Source: a virus
Strand: one strand, 5' to 3'
IMG/VR virus record: IMGVR_UViG_3300034106_005234
Coordinates: 1-51,792 of that record
DNA: 51,792 bases
Of this stretch, positions 25,586-33,610 are shown one piece after another. Every line of letters starts with the position of its first letter. Position 1 is the first letter of the stretch. The translations under genes and the position numbers were made by a program. Below the pieces are notes generated by a model that was not told where the DNA came from, did not search any database, and was given only the letters and a program-made list of their open reading frames with translations.

Positions 25586-26948
25586 AAATTTTTAATCGCT
25601 CAGTAGCATGCTTCTTAGAATATCGCAGGTTATCACAAATATCAAATATATTAGCTTTGGATTTTGTGGGGTGTAGCCGTAAAGACCGTCCGATAGACTG
25701 TATGATTCGAACAAAGGACTTTCCTGCGCTGCTGAAAATAATATTACTCAAATTGGGTATATTAATACCTGTGCTGAAAATTTTAGACATGGCAATTACA
25801 ATCACATCAGACTGCGTATCCATAAGAGCTCTTATCTTTTCCCGATCATCCATTTCCATCACTCCTTGGATGAAATAAATTGGTTGTCCTGTTTTATCCT
25901 TTAGAACGGTTTCTAATAATTCCCCGTAAAACAGCCGATCTACCATGATTAGAGTGTTACTCTTTAATTGAATGGCTAGCTTGGCAATAATATCATTGCG
26001 ACGCTCCAATTTCATTAAGTGTTCCTGTTCTTCTATATACGCCTTGGTGGGTTTAGTAACATCTATGATAAATTTCGGCGGGCATTTATGTTCCAATTCA
26101 AGAACCGTAATGCTAAAATTAGTAATATGTCCTTTAGCCAGTAAACTTTTGACCCCCTCTTCAAAAAAGACGGGTCCTATTTTACCAATGATATTCCATT
26201 CATTAATTTTGCTGGGCGGGAGTGTTCCAGTAAAGCCAAATATGTTATAGGTGGTTATATACTTGAATATTTTATTGTTTTCTAATGAACGGCCGCCAAG
26301 TTGATGGCATTCATCGATTAAAACCAAATCAAATTGTTCCAAAAACGTCAAATCAGTATTCTTACTCAGCAAAATTTGAGTATTGCAGATGATAATCGAA
26401 GAATCTGCCTGAAGTGGGTTAGTGCCAGACCATTTAGACACGCCATTTAAGCCATACTCCTTGAAGTCCTTCGCGGTTTGCTCTACTAATTGCGTATTTG
26501 GGACAATTACCACTGTTTTTTTAGGACACCAGTTTAAAATAAGTCCAGCCATGACCGCAGTTTTGCCACCACTTGTGGCGATTTTTGTAATTCCGCGGCC
26601 GCATTGAAAGGCTTTGCGGATGGCCGTTTCTTGGTAGTCCCTGTATTCCCTGTCTATTTTCTTTAATTCTTCGGGGGGTTCTTTGGATGGGGATAATCTA
26701 TTGGCTACTTCAGGATCTATTTGGTGGGGTGATGGATATTTCTGTAAATATTTACTAATTTCTGGAACCAAACCTATTTCCGCTCTAAACGTGGGCGTTA
26801 TTGCAAAGTTTCTTTTTGGAAGCCATGTCATTGACCCTCTATATGCTGGATTGGGCACAGAAAAGTGATCCCTGATCAAATTTAAGAGACTGGGGTCATC
26901 AGCAACCAATTGTATTTGGTTTCCTTTATATGGCTTAATATAAACCAT
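25539..26948 (-). CDS. uvsW: UvsW-like SF2 DNA/RNA helicase
   Basis: Superfamily 2 helicase, 469 aa (T4 UvsW is about 500). Motifs: an N-terminal substrate-binding part, RDYQ (103-106, Q-like motif), ATSGGKT Walker A (124-130), LIDECHQ (211-216) Walker B, FTGTLPP motif III and QSIGRSLRLHP motif VI. UvsW unwinds branched DNA and R-loops and helps the switch from origin- to recombination-dependent replication. It is preceded by the uvsY-like gene with a 3-base gap, the same pairing as in T4. GGATAGG upstream of the ATG may act as the ribosome site. Confidence 0.93.
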   Translation of the reverse strand: MVYIKPYKGNQIQLVADDPSLLNLIRDHFSVPNPAYRGSMTWLPKRNFAITPTFRAEIGLVPEISKYLQKYPSPHQIDPEVANRLSPSKEPPEELKKIDREYRDYQETAIRKAFQCGRGITKIATSGGKTAVMAGLILNWCPKKTVVIVPNTQLVEQTAKDFKEYGLNGVSKWSGTNPLQADSSIIICNTQILLSKNTDLTFLEQFDLVLIDECHQLGGRSLENNKIFKYITTYNIFGFTGTLPPSKINEWNIIGKIGPVFFEEGVKSLLAKGHITNFSITVLELEHKCPPKFIIDVTKPTKAYIEEQEHLMKLERRNDIIAKLAIQLKSNTLIMVDRLFYGELLETVLKDKTGQPIYFIQGVMEMDDREKIRALMDTQSDVIVIAMSKIFSTGINIPNLSNIIFSSAGKSFVRIIQSIGRSLRLHPTKSKANIFDICDNLRYSKKHATERLKIYDKEAYPYKTKKIQI

Positions 26949-26951
26949 AAC

Positions 26952-27350
26952 CTATCCAAGTTCTGATGCGGTTAACTTTTGAAGCGTGGAAAAATCAAAG
27001 CTCATACTCTTAAACACCTGTTCCACCTTTTCCAGATACTCAATCAATAGCTCCACATCTTCGATAGACTCATTGATCTTTTGTATCTTATCAGAAGATT
27101 CTATTTTTTGATTTAAGGAAGCTTTGGGAATGCCGTTTGGGATACCATTAGTTTCTAGTGCTTTTAAAACGTGCTCCTTTGTCTCCTTCTTCTTGCGGAT
27201 AAGCATATTCCGCTGTCTCTTAAAATCCATAGTTCGGGCGATCCACTTATGCTTAATAGCAGGAAGCATCATCTGTTTGTCCCTTAGGTTTAAATCGTCG
27301 ATCCGAACGTCTTCTTTCAATTCTGCGGAAAAATCCTCAAGGCTATGCAT
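26952..27350 (-). CDS. uvsY: UvsY-like recombination mediator
   Basis: A 132-residue helical protein that matches T4 UvsY (137 aa) in size, position next to uvsW and layout: an N-terminal LEDFSAELKEDVRIDD, a basic middle (WIARTMDFKRQRNMLIRKKK) for ssDNA binding, and a C-terminal helix (LLIEYLEKVEQVFKSM) for assembly. UvsY loads UvsX on ssDNA coated with gp32. It is the first gene of the long minus-strand transcript, with a divergent promoter region upstream. Assigned from pattern and context, not by search. Confidence 0.8.
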   Translation of the reverse strand: MHSLEDFSAELKEDVRIDDLNLRDKQMMLPAIKHKWIARTMDFKRQRNMLIRKKKETKEHVLKALETNGIPNGIPKASLNQKIESSDKIQKINESIEDVELLIEYLEKVEQVFKSMSFDFSTLQKLTASELG

Positions 27351-27371
27351 AAGTAGACATTATAATACCAT
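27351..27371. promoter_or_regulatory. Divergent promoter region between uvsY and the plus-strand genes
   Basis: Only 21 bases separate two divergent start codons. TATAATA at 27361-27367 is 4 nt from the plus-strand ATG, and ATTATA read on the other strand gives TATAAT 8 nt before the uvsY ATG. The two boxes overlap, so opposing RNA polymerases would compete. The short leaders are consistent with the leaderless pattern seen at other genes. Confidence 0.45.
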
Positions 27372-27638
27372 ATGGATTCCCGTTTTCAACTATTAGTTTC
27401 CCGATTATTAGAATCCAATACAGCAGGAGCCGGCGGTTGCTTAGGAACTCCAGTCCAACCCATCTACGATCCTAACACCCAAGCTACCTCTGGAGATACC
27501 TATGCTCCTAATGATGCCCGAAATTTGTTTGGTTCCCCGGAATCCGATAAGGGTGGTAAAAAGAAGCGAAAGAAAAACCTGCCTAAGATTTTTCCTAAGG
27601 TGATTAAACGCAACTTTCCAGAAACATTTTCCAAATGA
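27372..27638 (+). CDS. Hypothetical protein, 88 aa
   Basis: A small Pro/Gly-rich protein. The first half is polar with little predicted structure (TAGAGGCLGTPVQP, YDPNTQATSGDTYAP) and the second half is strongly basic (KKRKKNLPK), typical of virion-internal or nucleic-acid-associated proteins. It has no recognised family. Its stop overlaps the next start (ATGA). Confidence 0.65.
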   Translation: MDSRFQLLVSRLLESNTAGAGGCLGTPVQPIYDPNTQATSGDTYAPNDARNLFGSPESDKGGKKKRKKNLPKIFPKVIKRNFPETFSK

Positions 27639-28084
27639 GTGACGTTGATTGCGGACATTGGGTTCTCAAAGAAGGATTAAAATTTTTGCCAGATGCATTT
27701 GCTTTTGTTTACCGTATAGAACATAATATACCAGGTGGCAAATTTTACATCGGCAAAAAACAAATGGTTTCTAAAAGAAAACTAAAGCCGTTAAAGGGTA
27801 AGAATAGGAAACGCATTCAAATTAAAGAATCTGATTGGAGGTCTTATATGGGATCATCCAATGACTTGTTGGATTATATCAAATTACATGGCAAGGATCA
27901 ATTCACCTTCACCATAATTTTTTTCGCCAGTTGCAAGTGGGAGGCAAGTTGGGAAGAACTGAAAGAACAACTTAAACATAACGTTCTAGAAAATGATTTA
28001 TCATTCAATTCCATTTGTCACATCCGCCTAGGCAAAATTCCCAAAGGGGTTTTAGAGGCTAGAAAACTTAGGGAGACTAAATAG
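27635..28084 (+). CDS. GIY-YIG nuclease-domain protein (SegE-like)
   Basis: A 149-residue protein with FAFVYRIEH and GGKFYIGKK, the two halves of a GIY-YIG nuclease core, followed by a Lys-rich loop, SDWRSYMGSS and DQFTFTIIFF, and an ending HNVLENDLSFNS with a conserved-looking Glu/Asn. T4-like phages commonly carry such short GIY-YIG proteins. It could be a degraded homing endonuclease or a conserved phage nuclease. It overlaps the previous gene by 4 bases. Confidence 0.72.
   Translation: MSDVDCGHWVLKEGLKFLPDAFAFVYRIEHNIPGGKFYIGKKQMVSKRKLKPLKGKNRKRIQIKESDWRSYMGSSNDLLDYIKLHGKDQFTFTIIFFASCKWEASWEELKEQLKHNVLENDLSFNSICHIRLGKIPKGVLEARKLRETK
28077..28083 (+). promoter_or_regulatory. Late-type box CTAAATA before the zinc-ribbon gene
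   Basis: CTAAATA with a 6-nt gap (GAACAT) before the ATG at 28090. It overlaps the stop codon of the previous gene. Same element and spacing as at other genes in this window. Confidence 0.45.
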
Positions 28085-28089
28085 AACAT

Positions 28090-28632
28090 ATGGCTTCTAA
28101 AACTCACTGTATGTATTGCAATTCGACTTCTTATGGCCGACCTTGCATCTATTCCCCCACTAAAGTCCACGTCCATATGGGTGACGCTAATAAGTGTATC
28201 TACTGCGGCTCAAAATATCGCGGTTCTGGTTGTATCTATAACCCATACAATAAATTCCATACTATGGGTGTTGACTATTCAGGTCAAATCAAAGAACAGA
28301 TTAGTAAATCCGTGGTTTGTAGTTACCTGTTAAATAAGATGACTGATGATGTGGTAGAAGAATCCGTTTCTTCTCCATTAAATCGGTTTTATCATCGAGT
28401 GGCTTCTTTGTTGAGTCATACGGGCCAACCATTTACAGATGCCTTGTGTTTAGATGATAGAAATATCAAAGCTCAATTAACCAAGGAACAGGTTATTGAA
28501 GCCTTTGAATTAAAGAAACTCTTAGAGTCCAAGTTCAAAGAAATTGAAGAGATTCTTTATAAGTCTAATCAGTCTTTACCTCCAGAAGTAGTGGAGGAAT
28601 CTATTATTGAAGCCGTCTTAGGTGAGGCTTAA
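28090..28632 (+). CDS. Protein with two tandem zinc-binding repeats
   Basis: A 180-residue protein whose first 60 residues contain two copies of one unit: CMYCNSTSYGRPCIYSP and CIYCGSKYRGSGCIYNP, each followed by a His near HxMG. The CxxC...C...H layout suggests one zinc per unit. The rest is helical and charged, ending in EEILYKSNQSLPPEVVEES. The function is unknown; such units could bind nucleic acid or protein. The gene has a CTAAATA box just upstream and no clear Shine-Dalgarno site. Confidence 0.7.
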   Translation: MASKTHCMYCNSTSYGRPCIYSPTKVHVHMGDANKCIYCGSKYRGSGCIYNPYNKFHTMGVDYSGQIKEQISKSVVCSYLLNKMTDDVVEESVSSPLNRFYHRVASLLSHTGQPFTDALCLDDRNIKAQLTKEQVIEAFELKKLLESKFKEIEEILYKSNQSLPPEVVEESIIEAVLGEA

Positions 28633-29538
28633 TATTTTTAGTCCATAGATTACATAAGGAACTATTACACTGGGCCCTAATGCTCTTTTAATTTGTTGTT
28701 CAGTAAAGCCCGTCGAAGTATTGTCGTCAAACACAATAATGCGATCTTTAGCTTGAGGTTCTGTGGGGGATTGGAATACTTGCGCCTCGGTTTGTTTTAA
28801 TATATCGCTGATCCTATTATATCCATTGCGTAATATATCAGCCATTTCTCTTTTATCTAACCCAGCAAACTGGTTAATTTTATCCCCTATTTGTTTATTA
28901 TAATCGTTCAGTTTGCGACTAAGAGTGTCTTTGGAAAAATCTTCCGCTTCAGGATTACTTTTTAAATAGTCATCATACAGCATATGAACATACCGAATAT
29001 AACGATATTGCTTTTCGGTAATAGAAGCATCTTTCCTGCGAATGTTTTCAAACGGCAATAATTCCTTTGCTGGCAGTTCTGTGATTTTCTTTTTGGAAAT
29101 GTTTATAATAGGAATCTTCGGTAATTGTTCTTTCAAAGAAGAAGCCACTAAATCATTAAAAATAGATTGGGATTTAGGATAAGCAATTTTTACTGGTCCT
29201 AATTTACTTTGTTCTTGCACCTTCTGCGCTACTAATTGAACAGTTCGATTTACCGCTGTTTGAGAAAGACTGGTGGATATATCTGCCTTATGTTTAAATC
29301 GAAACAAATGTAACGCATCAGTTCTAATGTCTAAATTTTTAGCAACAGCATACATAGCAGCTAAACCAGGGCCTTGTAAAATAGAAGGTAGCTGTTCTTT
29401 CTTTAAAAAAACTTTAATATCTGGTTGTTCATCACCCACTCCAATATGATAGCCGTTCTTCCCTTTATAGAGAGCCATCGGATAACTCCCGACAGACACC
29501 TTTTCATTAATAGGCCAAAATTGTTGAAACGTAAGCAT
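28618..29538 (-). CDS. Phosphoribosyltransferase-like protein
   Basis: A 306-residue protein. The C-terminal part has RIIVFDDNTSTGFTE, which fits the PRPP-binding loop of type I phosphoribosyltransferases (two acidic residues then TxxGxT), and IAYPKSQSIFNDLVASSL earlier could be the flexible-loop or hood region. An inserted helical segment of about 80 residues lies between them. The N-terminus, MLTFQQFWPINEK, resembles the short leader common on T4-type virion proteins. Its 3' end overlaps the convergent zinc-ribbon gene by 15 bases. Enzyme activity is an inference from one motif. Confidence 0.55.
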   Translation of the reverse strand: MLTFQQFWPINEKVSVGSYPMALYKGKNGYHIGVGDEQPDIKVFLKKEQLPSILQGPGLAAMYAVAKNLDIRTDALHLFRFKHKADISTSLSQTAVNRTVQLVAQKVQEQSKLGPVKIAYPKSQSIFNDLVASSLKEQLPKIPIINISKKKITELPAKELLPFENIRRKDASITEKQYRYIRYVHMLYDDYLKSNPEAEDFSKDTLSRKLNDYNKQIGDKINQFAGLDKREMADILRNGYNRISDILKQTEAQVFQSPTEPQAKDRIIVFDDNTSTGFTEQQIKRALGPSVIVPYVIYGLKILSLT

Positions 29539-29544
29539 TAATAC

Positions 29545-29551
29545 TATTTAG
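29545..29551 (-). promoter_or_regulatory. Late-type box CTAAATA before the PRTase-like gene
   Basis: Read on the minus strand: CTAAATA, then GTATTA, then ATG at 29538. The sequence CTAAATAGTATT is close to the extended T4 late promoter form and leaves no room for a ribosome-binding site if transcription starts 6-7 nt downstream. Confidence 0.5.
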
Positions 29552-29589
29552 TTTTGTTGCGGGTTTTATGAAACAGGTTAAAATATAAC

Positions 29590-30096
29590 ATGACCAAGCC
29601 CTTACCAATATCTAATAAAGATTTGTTGGTGTATCTGGAATCAGGGGTCCTAGTTTGGCGTATATTTCCTTATCTAGAAAAATGTGCTGCGTGGTATGTA
29701 AATCATCTCGAAGAGTGGTATATGTTAAAGCCCAAAAACTCTGAACTGAATAAAAATACCACCAAAATTATTTCAGGTCCTCTAAATGAAGGATTGCAGA
29801 CATTTAATTTATTGTGTAAGAAATATCATCTCAAGGGGGTGATTATATATCAGGGCGCAGCCAAACTTAATTTGTGGGAACAGTGGTTTAATAATCCGGA
29901 TCTATTGTTGCAGAGGATGAAGAGAAAGGTCATCAAACTGTTCCCTAATTTCCTAGAATTAAAACAATATTCCAAGGACTTTCAAAAAACGCAAGGGAGA
30001 TTTGGAAAATTTGCTGTGGGGACCTTGATGGGTGAAGAACGCCAGTTTTTAGCAAAAATCATAACCCAAAAGAAATCTGAAAATACCACCCGTTGA
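29590..30096 (+). CDS. Hypothetical protein, 168 aa
   Basis: An unrecognised basic protein with several Trp and Tyr residues in its first half (WRIFPYLEK, AAWYVNHLEEWYM) and a Lys/Gln-rich second half. No membrane segment, signal or catalytic motif is visible. It has a clear start after a short AT-rich stretch (AAAATATAAC) and stands alone, followed by a non-coding gap of about 200 bases. Confidence 0.65.
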   Translation: MTKPLPISNKDLLVYLESGVLVWRIFPYLEKCAAWYVNHLEEWYMLKPKNSELNKNTTKIISGPLNEGLQTFNLLCKKYHLKGVIIYQGAAKLNLWEQWFNNPDLLLQRMKRKVIKLFPNFLELKQYSKDFQKTQGRFGKFAVGTLMGEERQFLAKIITQKKSENTTR

Positions 30097-30294
30097 TTTA
30101 CAAAGGACAACCGAATAAGTATTGATGCTATAGGTAGCAGTAGTTTCTACAGTAACACGCCGTTACTTATAATAACTTGGCAGAAACACGTGGTTACTAT
30201 CTTTAAATTACTCTTTCTCTGGGTTTCGTGGGCAACTTTCAGTGGGAATGTTTTGAACTTGGCTTTCCAGAGAATCTAGTGGATTATCAGTTCA
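30097..30294. other. Non-coding gap with a small hairpin and a possible tiny ORF
   Basis: No gene of normal size. AGTAAC-ACGCC-GTTACT forms a 6-bp hairpin near 30150, but no T-run follows, so it is not a clear terminator. A GTG-started frame of about 29 codons ends near 30275 and would encode a hydrophobic peptide (IFKLLFLWVSWATF), without a clear ribosome site. TTATAATA lies upstream of it. I do not see a tRNA here. Confidence 0.3.
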
Positions 30295-31053
30295 ATGAAT
30301 CAAAAATATCTCATTATTGGGGATCAACATAATGGTGGACAAAAATTAGAACAATTTGTCCAGCAATATCCAAAGCATACTCTTATATACATGGGTGACG
30401 CCCTCGACAATTTTGGAGACTCTGCTTCTGAAGCGGCTGAGGTTGCTGAATGGATGAAATATTCCCTCAATCAACCGAATCGGATTCATTTGTGGGGTAA
30501 TCATGATCTTCCATATCATTATTCCAACAACGGAACCTATAATTGTCCCGGTTTTACAGCAGGTAAAAATTTAGCCATTAATTCTATCATGAAACCAAGT
30601 GATTGGGATAAGCTGAAATTTTACCACTTTGATGGCAATTTCTGGTATTCTCATGCGGGGTTCAATTTACACCATTTTCCTGAAATGAAGCAATCTATGG
30701 AATATGGGGAAGCTCAAGACATTTTAGAAGGTAGGTTTTCTAAAATCTTCCCAATTCAAGATAAACCAGATCCGATTATTTGGGATGCTGATCATTATCG
30801 TGGAGGATTTAGTCGTTTTGGTGGACTTCTCTGGCAAGACTGGAGGGCACTAAATTCTAACGGTATTCCAGGAATTAATCAGATTGTTGGTCATACTCCA
30901 GTCCCAGAAATTTCTTTCGCCTATGTTCCCAACAAAGCCAATGCAAACATCACCCACGTCAATGTCGATTGTGGGTTTAAAGAAGTTCTGGAAGTGGATG
31001 GAAAGAATCTGAAAGTGATCAATACTGGTTTGAAGAATTTTTATCGGCGTTAA
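30295..31053 (+). CDS. Calcineurin-like metallophosphoesterase
   Basis: A 252-residue phosphoesterase of the PPP/ApaH-like type. All metal-site motifs are present: GDQHNGG (9-15), GDALDN (34-39), GNHD (about 68-71), SHAGFN and IVGHTP. Phage members include protein phosphatases and nucleotide-removing enzymes such as lambda phosphatase. The exact substrate cannot be read from sequence. The gene follows the non-coding gap and starts a plus-strand run of small genes. Confidence 0.85.
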   Translation: MNQKYLIIGDQHNGGQKLEQFVQQYPKHTLIYMGDALDNFGDSASEAAEVAEWMKYSLNQPNRIHLWGNHDLPYHYSNNGTYNCPGFTAGKNLAINSIMKPSDWDKLKFYHFDGNFWYSHAGFNLHHFPEMKQSMEYGEAQDILEGRFSKIFPIQDKPDPIIWDADHYRGGFSRFGGLLWQDWRALNSNGIPGINQIVGHTPVPEISFAYVPNKANANITHVNVDCGFKEVLEVDGKNLKVINTGLKNFYRR

Positions 31054-31083
31054 TTTCCCTATAATTTCAATTATATTGTTAGT

Positions 31084-31362
31084 ATGAAAATACATTTGAT
31101 AATTGCCCAAAGAAAAGAACGTTACGAAGGAGAATATGCCCCTGAAGTGCTCGATGCCATTGATGAATATGGACATGATGAAAATAACGGAGAGTGGCTC
31201 GCCAAGAAACTGGAGGAATATCGAAATCCAGACCGTGCCAATTCGGAATTTGAGGCTGTAGAAATTGTAACAGTTGAAGTGTCTATGAAGGCAATCATGG
31301 AGCGGTTACGACCAACAGGGACAATCCCCGCCAAAGTGATACCCAACGATCCATATGTATGA
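31084..31362 (+). CDS. Hypothetical protein, 92 aa
   Basis: A small acidic protein with MKIHLIIAQRKERYEGEYAP at the start and DEYGHDENNGEWLAKKLEEY in the middle, which looks like a compact alpha/beta fold. I recall no family name for it. It has an ATTATATTG stretch 5 nt before the ATG and overlaps the next gene by 4 bases. Confidence 0.65.
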   Translation: MKIHLIIAQRKERYEGEYAPEVLDAIDEYGHDENNGEWLAKKLEEYRNPDRANSEFEAVEIVTVEVSMKAIMERLRPTGTIPAKVIPNDPYV

Positions 31363-32174
31363 AAACTGAATCTAAACCACTTTACTTTCGAGTATGTTTT
31401 GCTGGCATGACTGATAGAGCTCGAGAATTTTGGGCAGAAGGAAAGTATAAATTTGCCTATGAATTTTTAGCAGACGGATTTGGACTGAATCAAGAACAGG
31501 CTACTTTGGTGTTGTCTGGTAAAATGAAGTTGGCTCAAGATCCAGAAGGAAAAGACGGAGTAGATGGAATTTTGGTGGAAGATAATTGGACCTTTAATGA
31601 AGAGTATTCTTTTTATCCAGATCCAGGCGACCCTATTTTGGCAGCGGAAAATCATCGGCTCCATCAGGAAAATAAGGAACTAAGGGAAGAATTAGAAGCC
31701 GACCAAAAAAGACGAGATGATTATGGGTCAAGATACTCCACCATTGTTAAGGATTTATTTGATTATGAAGGGGAAACCCCAGAACAAAGAGTGCAACGGA
31801 TGAATCTCCAATTTGCGATGGAAAAGCAGGGAGAAAGTTACCACAAGCATCTTTTAGAGGCTAACACTAAACCAACTCCAAAGCCAGACACCACTTACGA
31901 GGCTGGGAATGGCTGGGTGATTCCTAATGGCAAGTTTTATCCCTTAGAAGATGCCATGCAACATATTTGGCTGGCAGAACGTCTAGAGAAAACCGAAGTT
32001 CAAGCCGAACAACTGGGCTGGGTGAAACTTTCTCAAGGATTGACTGGTATTAATATTATTTCCCATAAGAAGCCTACACAAAAGCAAATTGATACAGTGT
32101 TTGCATGGGCTGAGAAAAATCCAAGCAGGGAAGACAAGGCTAAAGATTGGCTGGAGCATCAAACTAATTTATGA
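31359..32174 (+). CDS. Hypothetical protein with central coiled coil, 271 aa
   Basis: Not recognised. The N-terminal part is mixed alpha/beta, a charged coiled coil (HRLHQENKELREELEADQKRR) occupies the middle, and the C-terminal 90 residues form a separate module (NGWVIPNGKFYPLEDAMQHI, then KKPTQKQIDTVFAWAEKN) that looks like a small domain often seen repeated in phage accessory proteins. Its start and stop both overlap neighbours by 4 bases, supporting an operon with the genes on either side. Confidence 0.65.
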   Translation: MKTESKPLYFRVCFAGMTDRAREFWAEGKYKFAYEFLADGFGLNQEQATLVLSGKMKLAQDPEGKDGVDGILVEDNWTFNEEYSFYPDPGDPILAAENHRLHQENKELREELEADQKRRDDYGSRYSTIVKDLFDYEGETPEQRVQRMNLQFAMEKQGESYHKHLLEANTKPTPKPDTTYEAGNGWVIPNGKFYPLEDAMQHIWLAERLEKTEVQAEQLGWVKLSQGLTGINIISHKKPTQKQIDTVFAWAEKNPSREDKAKDWLEHQTNL

Positions 32175-32380
32175 TTGAAACAAAAATAGAAAAGAGATGG
32201 TCTCTTGGTATCCCACATCACCCCAAATCCGAAGAATTGTTTGAAGCTATTAGAAAGATAGATGAGAACAACGGAGACTATTTTGACTGGACTTGTGGCG
32301 GAGACGGAGATAACGGAGAAGAACTGATGTATGCTCTGGATATCTATTTTGAACAACAAGAAGAAAAATTACACCTATGA
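32171..32380 (+). CDS. Hypothetical protein, 69 aa
   Basis: A short acidic protein with WTCGGDGDNGEELMYAL in its second half. No known motif. It overlaps both the previous gene and a small downstream ORF by 4 bases. The tight overlaps support expression. Confidence 0.55.
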   Translation: MIETKIEKRWSLGIPHHPKSEELFEAIRKIDENNGDYFDWTCGGDGDNGEELMYALDIYFEQQEEKLHL

Positions 32381-32537
32381 AAACTAAAGAGACGGAAGAT
32401 TATCTCAAAGGAACGCAAAAGTCAGCGACTGCACGGACAAGCTCTGCGCCCGTGTGTTGACCGCACGGAAATCGCCCGACCGGGAACTGGTGTGGGCCAC
32501 CGCCAAATGTGCAATGGGAGCAGAGCAAATATTATGA
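32377..32537 (+). pseudogene. Frameshifted small gene with GC-rich 3' part
   Basis: The ATG at 32377 overlaps the previous stop and opens a 27-residue frame ending at 32460. From about 32415 a different frame carries a protein-like, GC-rich segment (VSDCTDKLCARV, SPDRELVWATAKCAMG) that runs to TGA at 32535-32537 and overlaps the next start by ATGA. The second frame has no usable start of its own. The simplest reading is one gene broken by a frameshift or by recombination at the composition boundary; a sequencing indel would look the same. Confidence 0.45.
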
Positions 32538-32740
32538 GTAAAACCTCCAAAGCAACTAAAAACAAAAGAAAGGCGTTTGCTTTTGAATTGCCTAAAGGCA
32601 TTTGTAGGAATTGCGGAAAGCTAGGACCCCATTTTGCTCCGCCTAGTCTGGGAGAAGATGGATTTTATATTTGTAAAGAGATTAAAGCCGAGCAAACTGC
32701 CAGTGCATCCAATCAAAATCTTTCTTTCGCCCATAGCTGA
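32534..32740 (+). CDS. Small zinc-ribbon-like protein, possibly 3'-truncated
   Basis: A 68-residue protein with CRNCGKLGPHFAPPS and a later Cys in GFYICKE, which could bind one zinc. The ATG at 32534 is preferred to 32492 because it overlaps the upstream stop and gives a basic N-terminus (MSKTSKATKNKRK). The last 20 or so residues are read from sequence that on the other strand encodes the end of the M15 endolysin, so the original C-terminus was probably lost when the lysis genes arrived. Confidence 0.5.
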   Translation: MSKTSKATKNKRKAFAFELPKGICRNCGKLGPHFAPPSLGEDGFYICKEIKAEQTASASNQNLSFAHS

Positions 32741-33149
32741 CCGCGCCTTCACCTTCGATGATTTTCCACATAGGTAGATATTCAGGTCGAGCAAACCGCG
32801 CCGTGAGCTTCGACTCCCTCAGCATGTTCCTGTCCGCATCAAGATCCACGGCGCACCCCCATGAATGAATTGACCACGAGCTTTTGCTCCCGCGTTTGAG
32901 GCGCACATTCAGACAGCCACCGAACTGATCGATGCCCAACTCATGCAGCTTTGCCTCGCCGTATTCGCCTTTCAGCTTCGTGAACACGCGCAGCATCGCA
33001 TCCGCAACTTTTTCATGGCACGTCATCTTGGTGATGCGCGCGTTCTTGTCCCAATCCAGAACCATCGGATAAGGCAGAACGATCTGCGTCTGGTTCTCAC
33101 CCTTCTTCCCATAGAACTTTGGGCATTCTGCTTCAGTTGGCCAGGTCAT
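32682..33149 (-). CDS. M15-family peptidase endolysin
   Basis: A 155-residue zinc peptidase of the VanY/M15 type, which cuts peptide cross-links in peptidoglycan at lysis. The zinc ligands are visible: WSIHSWGCAVDLD gives His95 and Asp102, and FDWMHWQF gives His149. No signal peptide, so it needs a holin to cross the inner membrane. The ATG overlaps the stop of the membrane protein upstream (ATGA). The gene is GC-rich compared with the phage backbone, which points to recent acquisition. Confidence 0.82.
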   Translation of the reverse strand: MTWPTEAECPKFYGKKGENQTQIVLPYPMVLDWDKNARITKMTCHEKVADAMLRVFTKLKGEYGEAKLHELGIDQFGGCLNVRLKRGSKSSWSIHSWGCAVDLDADRNMLRESKLTARFARPEYLPMWKIIEGEGAVSYGRKKDFDWMHWQFARL

Positions 33150-33562
33150 CGGAATGCCTCCTCAGTATCTGGTTGAATGGGCCGGTAGCTTGGATCGTCT
33201 TTGTATCGCTCGGCGTATTCGTGAACGATGCGTTGCACGTTTTCGGTTTTCACCTCGCTCTTGGTGCTCGATGCGAAATTCTGCGCGATGCTCTCAAACT
33301 TTGCCGCAGCCGCATTGCTGAAATTCTCGGCTGTCTGGATGCCGAGGTAGGCTAGCAATGCAGTGGCGAGAAACCATCGGTGCTGGCCCGCTTGCGAAGT
33401 GAATGCGGTGAGCTGTGCGTCGTTCACGAATGTGTAGATGCACGCGACGTTGGCCCAATGATCCCACCGCTCGTAGATAAGGGCGAACAGGGTCATCAGG
33501 AACTTGCGCGAGGCAAAATTCATCGCCAACGTTTTAAGTAATCGGGAAACGAAGGCTTTCAT
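33146..33562 (-). CDS. Small membrane protein, probable holin
   Basis: A 138-residue protein with two hydrophobic stretches, around residues 20-30 (KFLMTLFALIY) and 60-75 (WFLATALLAYLGI), and a charged C-terminal tail ending in DTEEAFR. It sits directly upstream of the M15 endolysin, overlapping it by 4 bases, and downstream of the spanin. Holin function is inferred from this position and the membrane segments; no family is recognised. GC-rich like the endolysin. Confidence 0.6.
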   Translation of the reverse strand: MKAFVSRLLKTLAMNFASRKFLMTLFALIYERWDHWANVACIYTFVNDAQLTAFTSQAGQHRWFLATALLAYLGIQTAENFSNAAAAKFESIAQNFASSTKSEVKTENVQRIVHEYAERYKDDPSYRPIQPDTEEAFR

Positions 33563-33610
33563 GGGAGGTGAGAATCTATCGTTGGTGAGTTTTCAAGAGG
33601 ATCAGTCATA

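Noticed and set aside
30097-30294. tRNA gene in the non-coding gap
   Set aside because: Hairpins are present but no cloverleaf, T-loop consensus or anticodon arm could be found by eye.
32492-32533. Upstream start for the small zinc-ribbon gene
   Set aside because: The extension is translated from the GC-rich fragment in a different frame from its likely coding frame; the ATG at 32534 overlaps the previous stop as elsewhere.
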